Shown: one piece after another, positions 25,975 to 35,161 of the stretch
How the letters are laid out: the number at the start of each line of letters is the position of its first letter
Numbering within the stretch: the first letter of the stretch is position 1
DNA from: Natronocella acetinitrilica
GTDB taxonomy: Bacteria > Pseudomonadota > Gammaproteobacteria > Nitrococcales > Aquisalimonadaceae
Assembly: GCF_024170285.1 (NCBI RefSeq)
Contig: NZ_JALJXV010000009.1
Coordinates: 62,001 to 126,000, forward strand
Direction: 5' to 3'
DNA: 64,000 bases
Made by a program: the position numbers and the translations under genes
The notes under the pieces: model-generated
What the model was told of the DNA's origin: nothing
What the model saw: the letters and a program-made list of their open reading frames with translations, nothing else
The model's database searches: none

Positions 25975-26714
25975 CCGAGATGAGCCAGGGTGCTTCCCTA
26001 CTGCCGCTGGAACTTGATGGTGTTCGTTTCGAGCGGGAAGGGCAGGTCCTGCTGCAGGGCGTCTCACTGCGCCTGGAGCGCTATGGACGCACCATCATCA
26101 TGGGGCCGAACGGTGCCGGCAAGAGTCTGCTCATGCGTCTCTGCCACGGGCTGCTGAAGCCCAGCGCCGGCCGGATTCGCTGGGCCGGTGGGCTTGGTGG
26201 CAATGCACTGGCCCGGCGGCGCCGACAGGCCATGGTGTTTCAGCGGCCGGTGATGCTGCGCCGTTCAGCCCTGGCGAACGTCACCTACGCGCTGGCGGTG
26301 GAGGGTGTACCCCGCAGTGAACGCCAGCAGCGCGCCGTTCAGGCGCTGGATCGATTCGGCTTGGGCGAGATCGGCCATCGACCGGCACGGGTGCTATCCG
26401 GCGGTGAGCAGCAGCGGCTCGCGCTGGCAAGGGCCTGGGCGTTGCGCCCGGAGATCCTGTTTCTGGATGAGCCCACGTCTGCGCTTGACCCTGCTGCCAT
26501 CAAGGCGGTGGAAGACGCGGTGCAGGGCTTCTATCACTCCGGCACGCGGGTGGTGATGACCACCCACGATCTGGGGCAGGCCCGGCGCCTGGCCGATGAC
26601 GTGATCTTTGTCTGTCGCGGCCGCTTGCTGGAATACACCCCCGCTGCAGAGTTTTTCCACCAGCCGCGCAGCGCCGAGGCTGCAGCCTTTCTGCGTGGAG
26701 AGCTGGTCTGGTGA
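25971..26714 (+). CDS. tupC: tungstate ABC transporter ATPase
   Basis: 247 residues. Walker A GPNGAGKSLL is near residue 44 (with Ser-Leu after the Lys), signature LSGGEQQRLALARAW near 143, Walker B ILFLDEPTSALDP, and the switch His in MTTHDLGQARRL. The stretch QAMVFQRPVMLRRSALANVTYAL is typical of the TupC/WtpC-like group. It overlaps tupB upstream and a CPBP-protease gene downstream, each by 4 bp, so three genes are translationally coupled. Confidence 0.86.
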   Translation: MTEMSQGASLLPLELDGVRFEREGQVLLQGVSLRLERYGRTIIMGPNGAGKSLLMRLCHGLLKPSAGRIRWAGGLGGNALARRRRQAMVFQRPVMLRRSALANVTYALAVEGVPRSERQQRAVQALDRFGLGEIGHRPARVLSGGEQQRLALARAWALRPEILFLDEPTSALDPAAIKAVEDAVQGFYHSGTRVVMTTHDLGQARRLADDVIFVCRGRLLEYTPAAEFFHQPRSAEAAAFLRGELVW

Positions 26715-27166
26715 GCATGCGGCACCTGCGCTTTGCGGGCGTGCGGTGGCGTGATCGCCAACTGTGGCTGGCGCTTGCCCTGGGGCCGCTGGCCTGGGCT
26801 GCACTGGTGCCGGTTCTGCCGTTGACCGAGCAGCCGTTATGGCCTTTCGCGGCACCGCTGACGCTGCTGCTTGCCGTCGTCATCTATCCGGTGCTGGAAG
26901 AGATCGTATTTCGCGGCGTGATTCAGGACTGGCTGGCGGAGCGTTTCAGTCGCAAGTGGTGGCCTCTTTCCCTGGCCAACATAGTCACCAGCGCACTGTT
27001 CGCGGTTTTTCATCTCTGGAGCCAACCCCCTCTGTGGGCCTTGCTGGTGTTCTTCCCCTCCCTGGTGTTCGGCTATTTTCGCGAACGCCACGACACGCTG
27101 GGCACGCCGATTCTGCTGCATGCCCTCTACAACCTCGGGTTGGTCTGGCTTTTTGTTGGCCCATGA
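26711..27166 (+). CDS. CPBP family intramembrane glutamic protease
   Basis: 151 residues from a GTG overlapping tupC. Four membrane segments. The Abi/CPBP motifs are complete: EExxxR as EEIVFR (Glu63, Glu64, Arg68), FAVFH with His101, and HALYN with His137 and Asn141. These enzymes cleave or mature membrane substrates (Rce1-like). The short form resembles the MrtJ-type proteases that process sorting-signal proteins, but no matching C-terminal sorting signal was found in this window, so that link is speculative. Confidence 0.85.
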   Translation: MSMRHLRFAGVRWRDRQLWLALALGPLAWAALVPVLPLTEQPLWPFAAPLTLLLAVVIYPVLEEIVFRGVIQDWLAERFSRKWWPLSLANIVTSALFAVFHLWSQPPLWALLVFFPSLVFGYFRERHDTLGTPILLHALYNLGLVWLFVGP

Positions 27167-27250
27167 ACAGCGATTCGTGCCGGGGGAGCACATCGTGACC
27201 ACTGTTCTATAGTTGAGTGGAATGCCGGAAGCCGTCGGGGGGGATCGGTT

Positions 27251-28672
27251 ATGGGCACTGCGTGTCGACTTCATAGTCACGTTCGCCATTGCTACCTGGC
27301 CAAGGGCGGCCTTCTTCTTGTTGCACTCCTGTCTGTTTCTCCAGCCTTCGCGCAACTTGCCGACATACCCGGCCTGACACCGGCGCAACGGGAAGCCGCG
27401 CAAGCCGGGCAGGATGTGTACCAGGCGCTACGCCCGCAGGGCGAACAGGGTGAGCTGCCCGCGCGGCAGCAGATTCTCTTCAATGCGGTCGAGGCGGCTG
27501 TGCACACGGCCAATGAACTCTTCGACGTGGAAGGAGAGCCCACGGCCCGATCCCTGCGCTACGACAACGTCGACGCGCTGATCGAGGTGCTCGACTGGGT
27601 GGCGAACGAGGAGGTGGGTTCCGGCTCGGGGCTTGCGCAGGATACTGCCTACGCCCAGTTTGCCCATGTGATCGGGCGGCTAAGCATGCTGCAGGCCGGC
27701 GGCGTCACCTACGCCGGTTCGCCCGGCGCCACGGACCAGGACGGCCGGATTATCGCCTTCGGTCATGGGGCGGCCGGGGGAGGGGCCGGCGATCTTGTCA
27801 GCCGCTGGGGCGGATTTGCGGCAATCTCCTACGGAGCAGTCAAGCGCGACCCCACCGATCGGGAGAATGCCTACGACGCCGATCGACTGGGGCTGACCGT
27901 TGGTGCGGACTATCGGGTGACGGATACCGTTGTGCTCGGGGCCTCGGTGGGCTACAGCCGGGCGGACTTGGACTTTGACTCGTCCCGCAGCACGGTGGGG
28001 GGCGGTATCGATGCGGACTCCATTGCAGCCTCCGGTTACGGCCTATACGACGATGGCGAGTTCTACACCACCGGCATTGTCACCTTCGGCCATGTCAGCG
28101 TGGACATGGACCGCGATATCACCTATCCGTCGAACAACCCTGATGTGCCAAGTGCCAATGAGACCGCACGCTCATCCACCAGCGGCCAGCAGTTGCTGCT
28201 TGGGCTCGGGGCCGGCTACCAGTTCGACCTGCAGCCCATGTCTGTTGGCCCCTTTGCCCGGCTGGATGTCATGCGCATTCGGATGGACAGTTATCGTGAA
28301 AGAGGCGCGGCCCCCTACAACCTTCGGGTGGACTCGCAGACCATCAAATCGTTGCGCTCCACCTTGGGTGTCGAGGGCAGTTATCCCGTGGTCATGAATT
28401 TCGGTGCCCTGGTGCCGGGGTTCTCCTTAGGCTGGCATCACGAGTTCGAAGACGATCGGCGAGAGGTGGCTTCCCGCTTCGTCGCTGATCCCAGCGGCAC
28501 GCGATTCAGGGCTGAAGGTGATCGCCCGGATCGGAACTACTATTCCCTGAACGCAAGAGTGACCGCGATTTTCGCTCACGGGCTGCAGGCCTTCGCCGAG
28601 GCCGAGACGATTCTCGGCCTTCGCAACGCCTCTGCCTACGGATTCACCGTGGGCGGCCGAATGGAATTTTAA
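27251..28672 (+). CDS. autotransporter-type outer-membrane beta-barrel protein
   Basis: 473 residues. A long N-terminus precedes a signal peptide (GGLLLVALLSVSPAFAQ). A short helical passenger of about 120 residues (TPAQREAAQAGQDVYQAL) is followed by a 12-strand autotransporter barrel from about residue 175: RWGGFAAISYGAVKRDP, LTVGADYRVTDTVVLGASVGYSRADL, and the final strand YGFTVGGRMEF ending in Phe as required for BAM insertion. The passenger is too short for an adhesin repeat, so an enzyme or structural role is possible. It stands alone, not in an operon. Confidence 0.85.
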   Translation: MGTACRLHSHVRHCYLAKGGLLLVALLSVSPAFAQLADIPGLTPAQREAAQAGQDVYQALRPQGEQGELPARQQILFNAVEAAVHTANELFDVEGEPTARSLRYDNVDALIEVLDWVANEEVGSGSGLAQDTAYAQFAHVIGRLSMLQAGGVTYAGSPGATDQDGRIIAFGHGAAGGGAGDLVSRWGGFAAISYGAVKRDPTDRENAYDADRLGLTVGADYRVTDTVVLGASVGYSRADLDFDSSRSTVGGGIDADSIAASGYGLYDDGEFYTTGIVTFGHVSVDMDRDITYPSNNPDVPSANETARSSTSGQQLLLGLGAGYQFDLQPMSVGPFARLDVMRIRMDSYRERGAAPYNLRVDSQTIKSLRSTLGVEGSYPVVMNFGALVPGFSLGWHHEFEDDRREVASRFVADPSGTRFRAEGDRPDRNYYSLNARVTAIFAHGLQAFAEAETILGLRNASAYGFTVGGRMEF

Positions 28673-28751
28673 TGTCGTGCGTCATGGGTTAGCCCGGCAG
28701 CGTTGACGATCGGGGACGATTTCGCCATACTCTGCGGCCTCGAAAGAGCAC

Positions 28752-28828
28752 GCGCCCGTAGCTCAGCTGGATAGAGTACCTGGCTACGAACCAGGTGGTC
28801 GGAGGTTCGAATCCTTCCGGGCGCGCCA
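28752..28828 (+). tRNA. tRNA-Arg(ACG)
   Basis: 77 nt. Acceptor GCGCCCG / CGGGCGC, G discriminator, encoded CCA. Anticodon stem CCTGG / CCAGG around CTACGAA, with ACG at 28786-28788. The A34 is the substrate of TadA encoded at 10.5 kb. Confidence 0.97.
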
Positions 28829-29572
28829 TTTTTCAAGGGTTTACGGCTGCTTCAGGCGACGCCCTGTCCCATAAACAAGCAGCTGTCCCATAGAATGCAG
28901 CGCTCGCTGCTCTATTTCACCGGTTTCACACGTGCAGGCTTGCGACGATAAACATGAATCGTTGCCACATGCTCTCCCATCCGTTCGCGGTGCCTCTTGT
29001 CGTATCCAACGTCAACTAGTCTGGCGGAGCAACGCGCGGGAAGACGTCAATAACAGGCTCTCTTCGGGATCACTCCTGGTCGGACGGCTGCACGTGCCTT
29101 AACCAGGATGAAATAGCAGAACATCAATTCAACGCTGGAACGATACCGAATCAGTTCACCGAGCTGCAGAGTACTGTGTTCAGTGCAGGGACAAGGCAGT
29201 CGAGTCTGGCGAGAGCCTGGCTCTGGAGACGGTGTTTTCGTCAGGCGACAAGCTCGACGCTTTGCAGCGTGCCAAACGATTCGGGTTCTTGGTCCGCATG
29301 TTTCTGTTGGAACTAACTCCCCGGAAATCACTGCAGCTCGAATTACCCGACGAGTGATGGAGGGGGGCATGCGGTACCAATGGACTCAATCATCGAACGG
29401 TATAAGCGGTCCATGGTGAACTGTGAGATCGCGATGCACTCGGTGAAATAGGCACGTGAAGCCGGGAGTGACAAAGATTCCAGGCTGTTTTGGCCGATAT
29501 TCACCGTTTTCAGGCTCTTCGGCCCGCCGGTTGCCGTGTTCAAGACGTAATCCTTCCCAGGAGCGCGGGCAT
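28829..29572. other. decayed region without a supported gene
   Basis: No intact gene is supported. CTGTCCCATA occurs twice with a 19-bp period (28864-28873 and 28883-28892). On the minus strand 28912-29040 reads about 42 codons that look protein-like (SARLVDVGYDKRHRERMGEH, ending RVKPVK and a stop), possibly the C-terminus of a lost gene I cannot name. The remaining frames up to 29572 have no recognisable content. The position just after a tRNA and before a transposase remnant suggests past insertions. Confidence 0.4.
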
Positions 29573-29806
29573 TCATCGCTGTGCGAGCACCAGGTTGGTA
29601 AGCGCGAACAGCGAGAAGAGCTGCGCTTCGTTCTTGGCCGGGCCGCGATAGCGCACCTTGCGATGACTGATGTGAACGGTATTGCCTGGGAGCGATTTAC
29701 TGCACAACATCAAGATGATGAAATCAGTGAAATATGGCCATAGGCCAGCTATCCGCCCTGAACTACGAATCTGCGCCGCTTGCTTCGGTAGTTTGGGTTC
29801 GAACAC
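29573..29806 (-). pseudogene. IS5-like transposase C-terminal remnant
   Basis: The 77-codon frame ends with RKVRYRGPAKNEAQLFSLFALTNLVLAQR-like sequence (seen in two parts: RKVRYRGPAKNEAQLF and SLFALTNLVLAQR). This matches the C-terminal end of IS5/IS4-superfamily transposases, where the phrase KxRYRGLAKN is followed by a helix with LFALANL. The first half of the frame does not resemble a DDE domain, so only the tail survives. No terminal inverted repeats were identified. Family assignment is from memory of the motif. Confidence 0.55.
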
Positions 29807-29845
29807 AAGCAGAAAACATTATTTGCAGTGACAGGGAGGGTCGAT

Positions 29846-30652
29846 ATGGGGAGGCGCAAGTCCAGTCTGCTAAGCGATCTGGCTAGTCTTCCATGGTGGG
29901 TCGGGGTCGCCATAGGAGTTGCAGGCTACCTGCTATTTGCCCATGGTGCGCGTGTATTTGCATCCGGCAATCCCTTGCTTGAGGGAGTGGCGCAGAGCGC
30001 CGCATCCTTCCTGGCACCGATGTGGCTTTTGCTTTGCCTGTTCGGTTCAGGTTTCAGCGGCCTTAAAGACTGGCGAACCCGACGTCTATACGATAAGCAA
30101 AGAGGCAGGCCTAATCTCGCTGCCTTGTCCTGGCAAGCGTTTGAGCGCCTGGTAGGCGAGCATTTCCGACGGCGGGGGTACCGCGTCAGCGCGACTGGGG
30201 GCTCTCGGCCGGATGGCGGAATCGATCTGGTGCTGACAAAAGACCAGGAGCGCTATGTTGTTCAGTGCAAGCACTGGAAGGCACGTCAGGTCGGAGTTTC
30301 CGTGGTCCGCGAACTCGTTGGGAGCATTACGCAATCCGGGGCGGCCGGTGGTTTTCTCGTGACCTCAGGCAAGATGACCGGGCCAGCGATGGAATTGGCC
30401 AATGATTCAGGCATTGAGGTCGTTGACGGAACCAGCTTGCGAGCAGACCTGAGTCCTCATGATTCCCTTGACGGTGTCAACGATCTGTCCGAGACCAGCG
30501 CGCCGCCCGGTTCGCCGGCGTGCCCGATTTGCAGTAATGGGATGGTCCTACGCACTGCACGAAGAGGAAGACAATCAGGACAGCAGTTCTGGGGCTGTTC
30601 CAACTTCCCGAATTGTCGCGGGACAAGGCAACTGTCGGAAGTTCGGCGGTAA
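29846..30652 (+). CDS. membrane-anchored Mrr-like restriction endonuclease with C-terminal zinc finger
   Basis: 268 residues from the ATG at 29846, with GGGAGGG 5 nt upstream. Two N-terminal membrane segments (WWVGVAIGVAGYLLFAHGA; AASFLAPMWLLLCLFGSGF), then a Mrr_cat domain at about residues 95-200: LSWQAFERLVGEHFRRRGY, the PD-(D/E)XK core as GGIDLVL with QCKHWK, and GFLVTSGKMTGPA. The C-terminus is a topoisomerase-type C4 zinc finger (CPIC, then CSNFPNC). Proteins of this build are widespread; a role in cleaving modified or foreign DNA is inferred from Mrr. It stands alone among decayed sequence, as defence genes often do. Confidence 0.85.
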   Translation: MGRRKSSLLSDLASLPWWVGVAIGVAGYLLFAHGARVFASGNPLLEGVAQSAASFLAPMWLLLCLFGSGFSGLKDWRTRRLYDKQRGRPNLAALSWQAFERLVGEHFRRRGYRVSATGGSRPDGGIDLVLTKDQERYVVQCKHWKARQVGVSVVRELVGSITQSGAAGGFLVTSGKMTGPAMELANDSGIEVVDGTSLRADLSPHDSLDGVNDLSETSAPPGSPACPICSNGMVLRTARRGRQSGQQFWGCSNFPNCRGTRQLSEVRR

Positions 30653-30971
30653 GTTGAGGGCAGCTGAAAAGGACGCCACATAACGCGTCGCTACAGTTCG
30701 CTCTGGTCCTTGGGCCGCCGCCCGACGGCACTGCTCGCCTAGATTCTTGGGGAGATCACGAAAACGGTGGACTGCCGGAGGTGCGTTTACATGGGTCAAC
30801 TGTAGACTCATATCGCGCCTGGATTGTCATGAGCCCGGAGGTGCCCCTGTCTATGCGTCGGGTAACTTTCCGACACTTCACCATACTCCTCATTGTGGCA
30901 TTCACACTTTCCGGATAAGCACGCTCCGGGCTGCCATCATTTCCAACTAAACATAATAAGGGGATGGCAGA
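30653..30971. other. 319-bp intergenic region, no gene seen
   Basis: No frame has a start, ribosome site and recognisable content. The last 30 bases (AACTAAACATAATAAGGGG) are AT-rich and hold a likely -10 and the ribosome site of the next gene. Confidence 0.4.
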
Positions 30972-33167
30972 GTGAATAGTCTGCTTGGACGATTTTCCGT
31001 CTGGGGGCTCTGCCTCCTGCCTGCGTTCGCATTAGTCGCTTGTTTTGGTGGCGGCGGCGGTGGTGGTGGAGGAGGGAGTTCAGGTTCCTCCGGTTCCTCC
31101 GGTTCCAGCCAACCCGCAGACCGTTTTGTAGTCTCTGGCAACGCTGACGGGACCCTCAGTATCCTGCGCGCCGACCCGGTCGCGGGATTCGCCAATGCGA
31201 TCGCGTACCTCAGCGTCGGGGCCTTCCCCTTCCAGGACATGATCCACGACCCGGCAAACGGTCGCCTCGTGGCGCTCACCAGCACCGCCTTGCATGTACT
31301 GACTGTTGATGCGAACACGGGCGAGGTCACCGAAACGGACAGCCGGGCCACCAGCGGCAGCAGTTCCCACCTCGCCCTGAACAATGACGGTTCGGTGGCC
31401 TATGTCGCAAGCGGCTTTGGCCCGAACGTTAACCTCGACGTCTACACAATTGGCGGGGGTGGCACCCTGTCACCCTCGGTCTCCACCGCGTTGGCGGTCG
31501 ATCCGGACTACGTGACACTGAACCCGACGGGCACCCGACTTTACGTGGTCAGCCGCACCGACGACCAGATTGTCATATTGGGCGTTAATGCCGATGGCAG
31601 CCTCGCGGCAAACCCCACAACGATCGACACCGACGTGAATCCCACCGCGCTCGTGTTCAACGCGGCCGGGACTGTCGCCTACCTGACACGTGCCGACAAC
31701 TCCCAGGACAGTCTCGGCGTCTACGACGTCGATACGGACGGCGCATTCACTCTCAGAACGTTCTTTAATGTCGATACCAGTGCGATCGATCTGGTGCTCA
31801 GCGCGGATGGTGCGCACCTGTACGTCATCGTGGCTGGCAACAGGGAGATACACCACTTCAGTGTCGACAACGCCACAGGCGACCTGACCTTCGTCGATTC
31901 CTTCAATCTGGGCTTTACCCCGACCGACCTGACTCTGAGCCATACCGGGGCTGAGTTGTACATCAGCCACAGCGAGGGGGATGTCGTCTCGACGCTGGCC
32001 GTCGATGGATCCGACGGCACACTCACCCTCATCGACTCCGCCCGGGTCTTCAACAGCGCCAATACCGTCGCCGCGATCGGCGGAAACGGCGCACTTGTCC
32101 CAACCGCGACCTTCCTGCTGACGCCCGATCGATCCGGCCTCAGCATCTTTGAAGTCGGTGCGAACGGGGGGCTGAACCTGGTGGACAAGAAGAGCAGCCC
32201 GGAATCGTTGATCAACGGGCAGGTGGCGGTGCAGTACGCAGCTGAACTGCTGCTGGGCGCGGGCCGCAACGCGGATAGTCGGGATCTGCTGACGAGCTAC
32301 GAGTTCGATCCTGAAGGTGGTAGCCCGGTCGTTGTCGACTCCGTGGATGCGACGGTCACAACGAAAACTTTCATTCCCGGCTTTCAGCGCATCGAACTGG
32401 GCCGGTCGGGCCGATTCCTTTACGTGCTTAACCAGGACGAAACGACGCTCTCAGGTTCCGTAAGGGCCTATGCCTACGGGGAAGACGGGTCGATTACGCC
32501 GACGGCGATCGATAGCGCTTCCGTCGGGGCGGGTCCGGAGAACCTGGCCCTGCACCCGGCGGGGCGGTATCTCTATTCGATGAATAGTTTCGGAGACACG
32601 GTTTCACGATTCCAGATCAATGCAACGGACGGCACGCTTACCAGTCAAGGCTTCGCCACGCCAGGCGGCACGGGCACGGGAGCAGGCAGACCGATTGAAA
32701 TGAAATTCCATCCGAACGGCCGCTATGCCTATGTGAGTCTGCGAAACGACGGCCAGATGGTGCGCTACCTGGTGAACAACAACGGCCAATTGGAGAATAT
32801 CAGTCGAACGAACCCGCCACAGGTCGACGGGGAAGACGCGCAGCCGGGTCCGATAGGCATGCACCCCAGCGGCCTGTATCTCTATGTCGGGGAAGAGAAT
32901 GCCTCGACCGGCATCGCGATCTACGACATTGACCAGAATAACTACAACCTGGTCTACCGCTCGCGGGTCGCTGCGGACGGTATCCCGTCCTGGATCGAGG
33001 TCGATCCGCTCGGGCGGTTCCTGCATATCCGATATCGGGACGAGCGCGTACACGTGTTCACGATCGATAACGCCACCGGCGGCCTGACCGACACGGCGCA
33101 GATCGTCGACGCGGGTACTTCCGCGGGCTTCCTGCCCAGCATGACGCTGGTGACACCGCTGCTGTAG
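30972..33167 (+). CDS. beta-propeller lipoprotein (lactonase/YVTN-type repeats)
   Basis: 731 residues from a GTG with AAGGGG upstream. Lipobox LVAC with Cys24, then a run of ten Gly and GSSGSSGSS, an unusually regular tether. The rest is made of repeated units of about 45-50 residues such as LHPAGRYLYSMNSFGDTVSRF, MHPSGLYLYVGEENAS and LNPTGTRLYVVSRTDDQIVIL, typical of 7-phosphogluconolactonase-like (Lactonase family) propellers. Two propellers would fit the length. Surface-exposed or periplasmic. No catalytic assignment can be made; many such proteins are binding scaffolds. Confidence 0.82.
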   Translation: MNSLLGRFSVWGLCLLPAFALVACFGGGGGGGGGGSSGSSGSSGSSQPADRFVVSGNADGTLSILRADPVAGFANAIAYLSVGAFPFQDMIHDPANGRLVALTSTALHVLTVDANTGEVTETDSRATSGSSSHLALNNDGSVAYVASGFGPNVNLDVYTIGGGGTLSPSVSTALAVDPDYVTLNPTGTRLYVVSRTDDQIVILGVNADGSLAANPTTIDTDVNPTALVFNAAGTVAYLTRADNSQDSLGVYDVDTDGAFTLRTFFNVDTSAIDLVLSADGAHLYVIVAGNREIHHFSVDNATGDLTFVDSFNLGFTPTDLTLSHTGAELYISHSEGDVVSTLAVDGSDGTLTLIDSARVFNSANTVAAIGGNGALVPTATFLLTPDRSGLSIFEVGANGGLNLVDKKSSPESLINGQVAVQYAAELLLGAGRNADSRDLLTSYEFDPEGGSPVVVDSVDATVTTKTFIPGFQRIELGRSGRFLYVLNQDETTLSGSVRAYAYGEDGSITPTAIDSASVGAGPENLALHPAGRYLYSMNSFGDTVSRFQINATDGTLTSQGFATPGGTGTGAGRPIEMKFHPNGRYAYVSLRNDGQMVRYLVNNNGQLENISRTNPPQVDGEDAQPGPIGMHPSGLYLYVGEENASTGIAIYDIDQNNYNLVYRSRVAADGIPSWIEVDPLGRFLHIRYRDERVHVFTIDNATGGLTDTAQIVDAGTSAGFLPSMTLVTPLL

Positions 33168-33392
33168 CAGGTCTCTGCGTATGGAGCTCGAGATCGTTTG
33201 CGTTAATCTTTTCCCTTTCCAGATGCGGATGATCGCCAGCGGGCCAAAGGCGTCTTCAAATGATGACTAGCGTCTCTGTTGGCCATGGAGCGTTCGATAC
33301 CTTGATGTTTTAACGTAAAATTGCTGACCAGGCTGGTGCCTCAAGGTTGACTGCAAAACATAGGGTTGCATTCCGGAAAGCTGCTGAAATGG

Positions 33393-34097
33393 CTATTCGT
33401 CCGCAATGGCAAGACCGGTATCCTCGTCCTGCCGCCGCGATAGGGCGGCGAGCGTGGTAGCGCGGGCCTGCTCGAGATGCTCCTCGCATGCCTTTCTCGC
33501 CTCTCTCGCACCACCCATTGCGATCGCATCGGCGATCATCTGTATCTCGCCCGCCGTGTGCTCAAGCCGACCTGGCTCCGACATGGAAATGCCGCGCAGA
33601 AGCTGAATGCGGTTCTGCAGCCCCCGAACCGTCTGTTCGAGAACCGGATGGCCGCAACCTGCGACCAGAATCCGATAGAATTCATTCTTTCGCTTTATGG
33701 CCAGGGCGCATTGATCTGCCCGGATAGCTTCTTCGATTTGCCCGGCCACTTCGGCCAGTAAGTCGCGCTGCTCGTCAGTGGCATTTTCAACGAAGCGACT
33801 CGCTGCAAACGGCTCGAGCAAGCTCCTGACGTCGTAAAGTTGCCGCGCCTCCTCTATGTCGACACTGGCTACGCGCATGCCTCCATGCGGCTCGCTCGTG
33901 ACAAGCTTCTCGGCCTGAAGCTGACGAAGGGCCTCCCTGATCAACGGGCGACTGACGCCAAGCCTCTCGCAGAGCTCCCGTTCAACAAGTCTCTGCCCCG
34001 AGAGCAGGTCGCCTTCGAGGATCTCCTGACGGATTGCGTCTTCCACTTGTCGACGGACAGGGGCTGTCACCCTCTCGATATGCATAGACTTCTCCAA
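33393..34097 (-). CDS. GntR family regulator, FCD subfamily
   Basis: 234 residues. An N-terminal winged helix (LSGQRLVERELCERLGVSRPLIREALRQLQAEKLV, residues about 36-70) and a C-terminal all-helical FCD ligand domain with VRSLLEPFAASRFVENATDEQ and metal-binding type residues (His in GCGHPVL; HTAGEIQMI; EEHLEQAR). It is divergent from the ABC transporter and hydrolase operon at 34.3-39.6 kb, and FCD regulators usually sense an organic acid or intermediate of the adjacent pathway, so it probably represses that operon. The ligand is unknown. Confidence 0.92.
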   Translation of the reverse strand: MEKSMHIERVTAPVRRQVEDAIRQEILEGDLLSGQRLVERELCERLGVSRPLIREALRQLQAEKLVTSEPHGGMRVASVDIEEARQLYDVRSLLEPFAASRFVENATDEQRDLLAEVAGQIEEAIRADQCALAIKRKNEFYRILVAGCGHPVLEQTVRGLQNRIQLLRGISMSEPGRLEHTAGEIQMIADAIAMGGAREARKACEEHLEQARATTLAALSRRQDEDTGLAIADE

Positions 34098-34195
34098 GTT
34101 CCGCGAATCATGCCGCGTCGAGGCTCTGAGGTGGCTTTCACTATGTTCATCATGCGTCCCAAAATCTTGCGGTCAACCTAAAAGGCTGGTAAGAC

Positions 34196-34204
34196 TGTCA
34201 GACA
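34196..34204. promoter_or_regulatory. candidate FCD-GntR operator
   Basis: TGTCAGACA is a perfect palindrome around a central A, and a related CGTCTAACA follows at 34212-34220, both in the 242-bp divergent region. The first resembles the TTGTCTGACAA-type sites of FCD regulators. Function is inferred. Confidence 0.45.
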
Positions 34205-34339
34205 ATCATACCGTCTAACAAGAATCGTGTTAAGCCGCGTCAAGCTTTTCGGCGTGCACATAACAAGCCCGAGCGTTTGCTGCCATTGCATTCGAGCGAC
34301 TTCGGCGAAAACAACGTATTCACCCAGGCGAGGTAGACC

Positions 34340-35116
34340 GTGCTTGATTTTCGTAACAGGGAAGAAATCCCTCCTTTACAGTCCCGCATCATCCAGATCG
34401 TTACGGCCTTGGTGATTATCGGTGGGTGGGAACTGGCGGCGATGAACGCGAATCCGTTGCTGGTCCCGCGTCCGAGTTCCGTTGCAGTGGCGGGCTGGGA
34501 AATGCTGCTGAGTGGAGAGCTGCTTCGGGCCTTCAATCAGAGCTTCATCAGCTTCGGAACCGGATTTCTCATCTCGCTCGTGTTCGGTATTGCGATTGGT
34601 GTGTTGATGGGTGTGAGCAAGGTGATCGAGAAAATTCTCGATCCTTATGTCAACGCTCTCTATGCCATGCCCATCATCGCTCTAATCCCATTCATCATGC
34701 TCTGGGTGGGAATCGGGTTCGAGGCAAAGGTCATCATCGTCGTTCTCTTCGCCATCTTCCCGATCATCATCAGCACGGCGGCGGGCGTGAAAAACGTCGA
34801 CAAACACTATCTGGATATCGGGGTAGCGTTCTGCGCAAGCCGCTATTCGATGTTCATGAAGATCGTCGCTCCGAGTGCGCTGCCGTTTGTAGCGAGCGGT
34901 ATTCGGTTGGCGGTCGGCCGCGGGATTATCGCCATGGTGGTCGCGGAGTTCCTCACCGCCATCGCTGGCCTCGGGGGACTGATCATCAACTATTCCAATA
35001 GCTTCCAGACCTCAAAGGCATTCGTGCCCGTGATTGTGCTGGCACTGATGGGAATTGTGCTGACCTATTTCGTTCAGGTAATCGAATACAAGCTCGAGGC
35101 TTGGAAGCGAACCTGA
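34340..35116 (+). CDS. ABC transporter permease (SsuC/ThiX/TauC type)
   Basis: 258 residues from a GTG. Six membrane segments of the BPD type. The N-terminal VPRPSSVAVAGWEMLLSGEL is the usual signature of nitrate/sulfonate/taurine-type permeases, and the EAA loop is YLDIGVAFCASRYSMFMKIVAPSALPFVASGIRLA. First gene of the operon. Together with the NMT1-type binding protein and ATPase downstream it imports an organic compound; the exact substrate cannot be read from sequence. Confidence 0.9.
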   Translation: MLDFRNREEIPPLQSRIIQIVTALVIIGGWELAAMNANPLLVPRPSSVAVAGWEMLLSGELLRAFNQSFISFGTGFLISLVFGIAIGVLMGVSKVIEKILDPYVNALYAMPIIALIPFIMLWVGIGFEAKVIIVVLFAIFPIIISTAAGVKNVDKHYLDIGVAFCASRYSMFMKIVAPSALPFVASGIRLAVGRGIIAMVVAEFLTAIAGLGGLIINYSNSFQTSKAFVPVIVLALMGIVLTYFVQVIEYKLEAWKRT

Positions 35117-35161
35117 TTTTCGCAACGCGAGTGCTTGATGTACTAGGAAGGAGAAAGACCC

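Noticed and set aside
30653-30971. Possible integron attC site after the Mrr-like gene (and likewise near 43197)
   Set aside because: TAACGC-like motifs follow the stop codons, but I found no matching GTTRRRY partner or palindromic arms at the proper distance.
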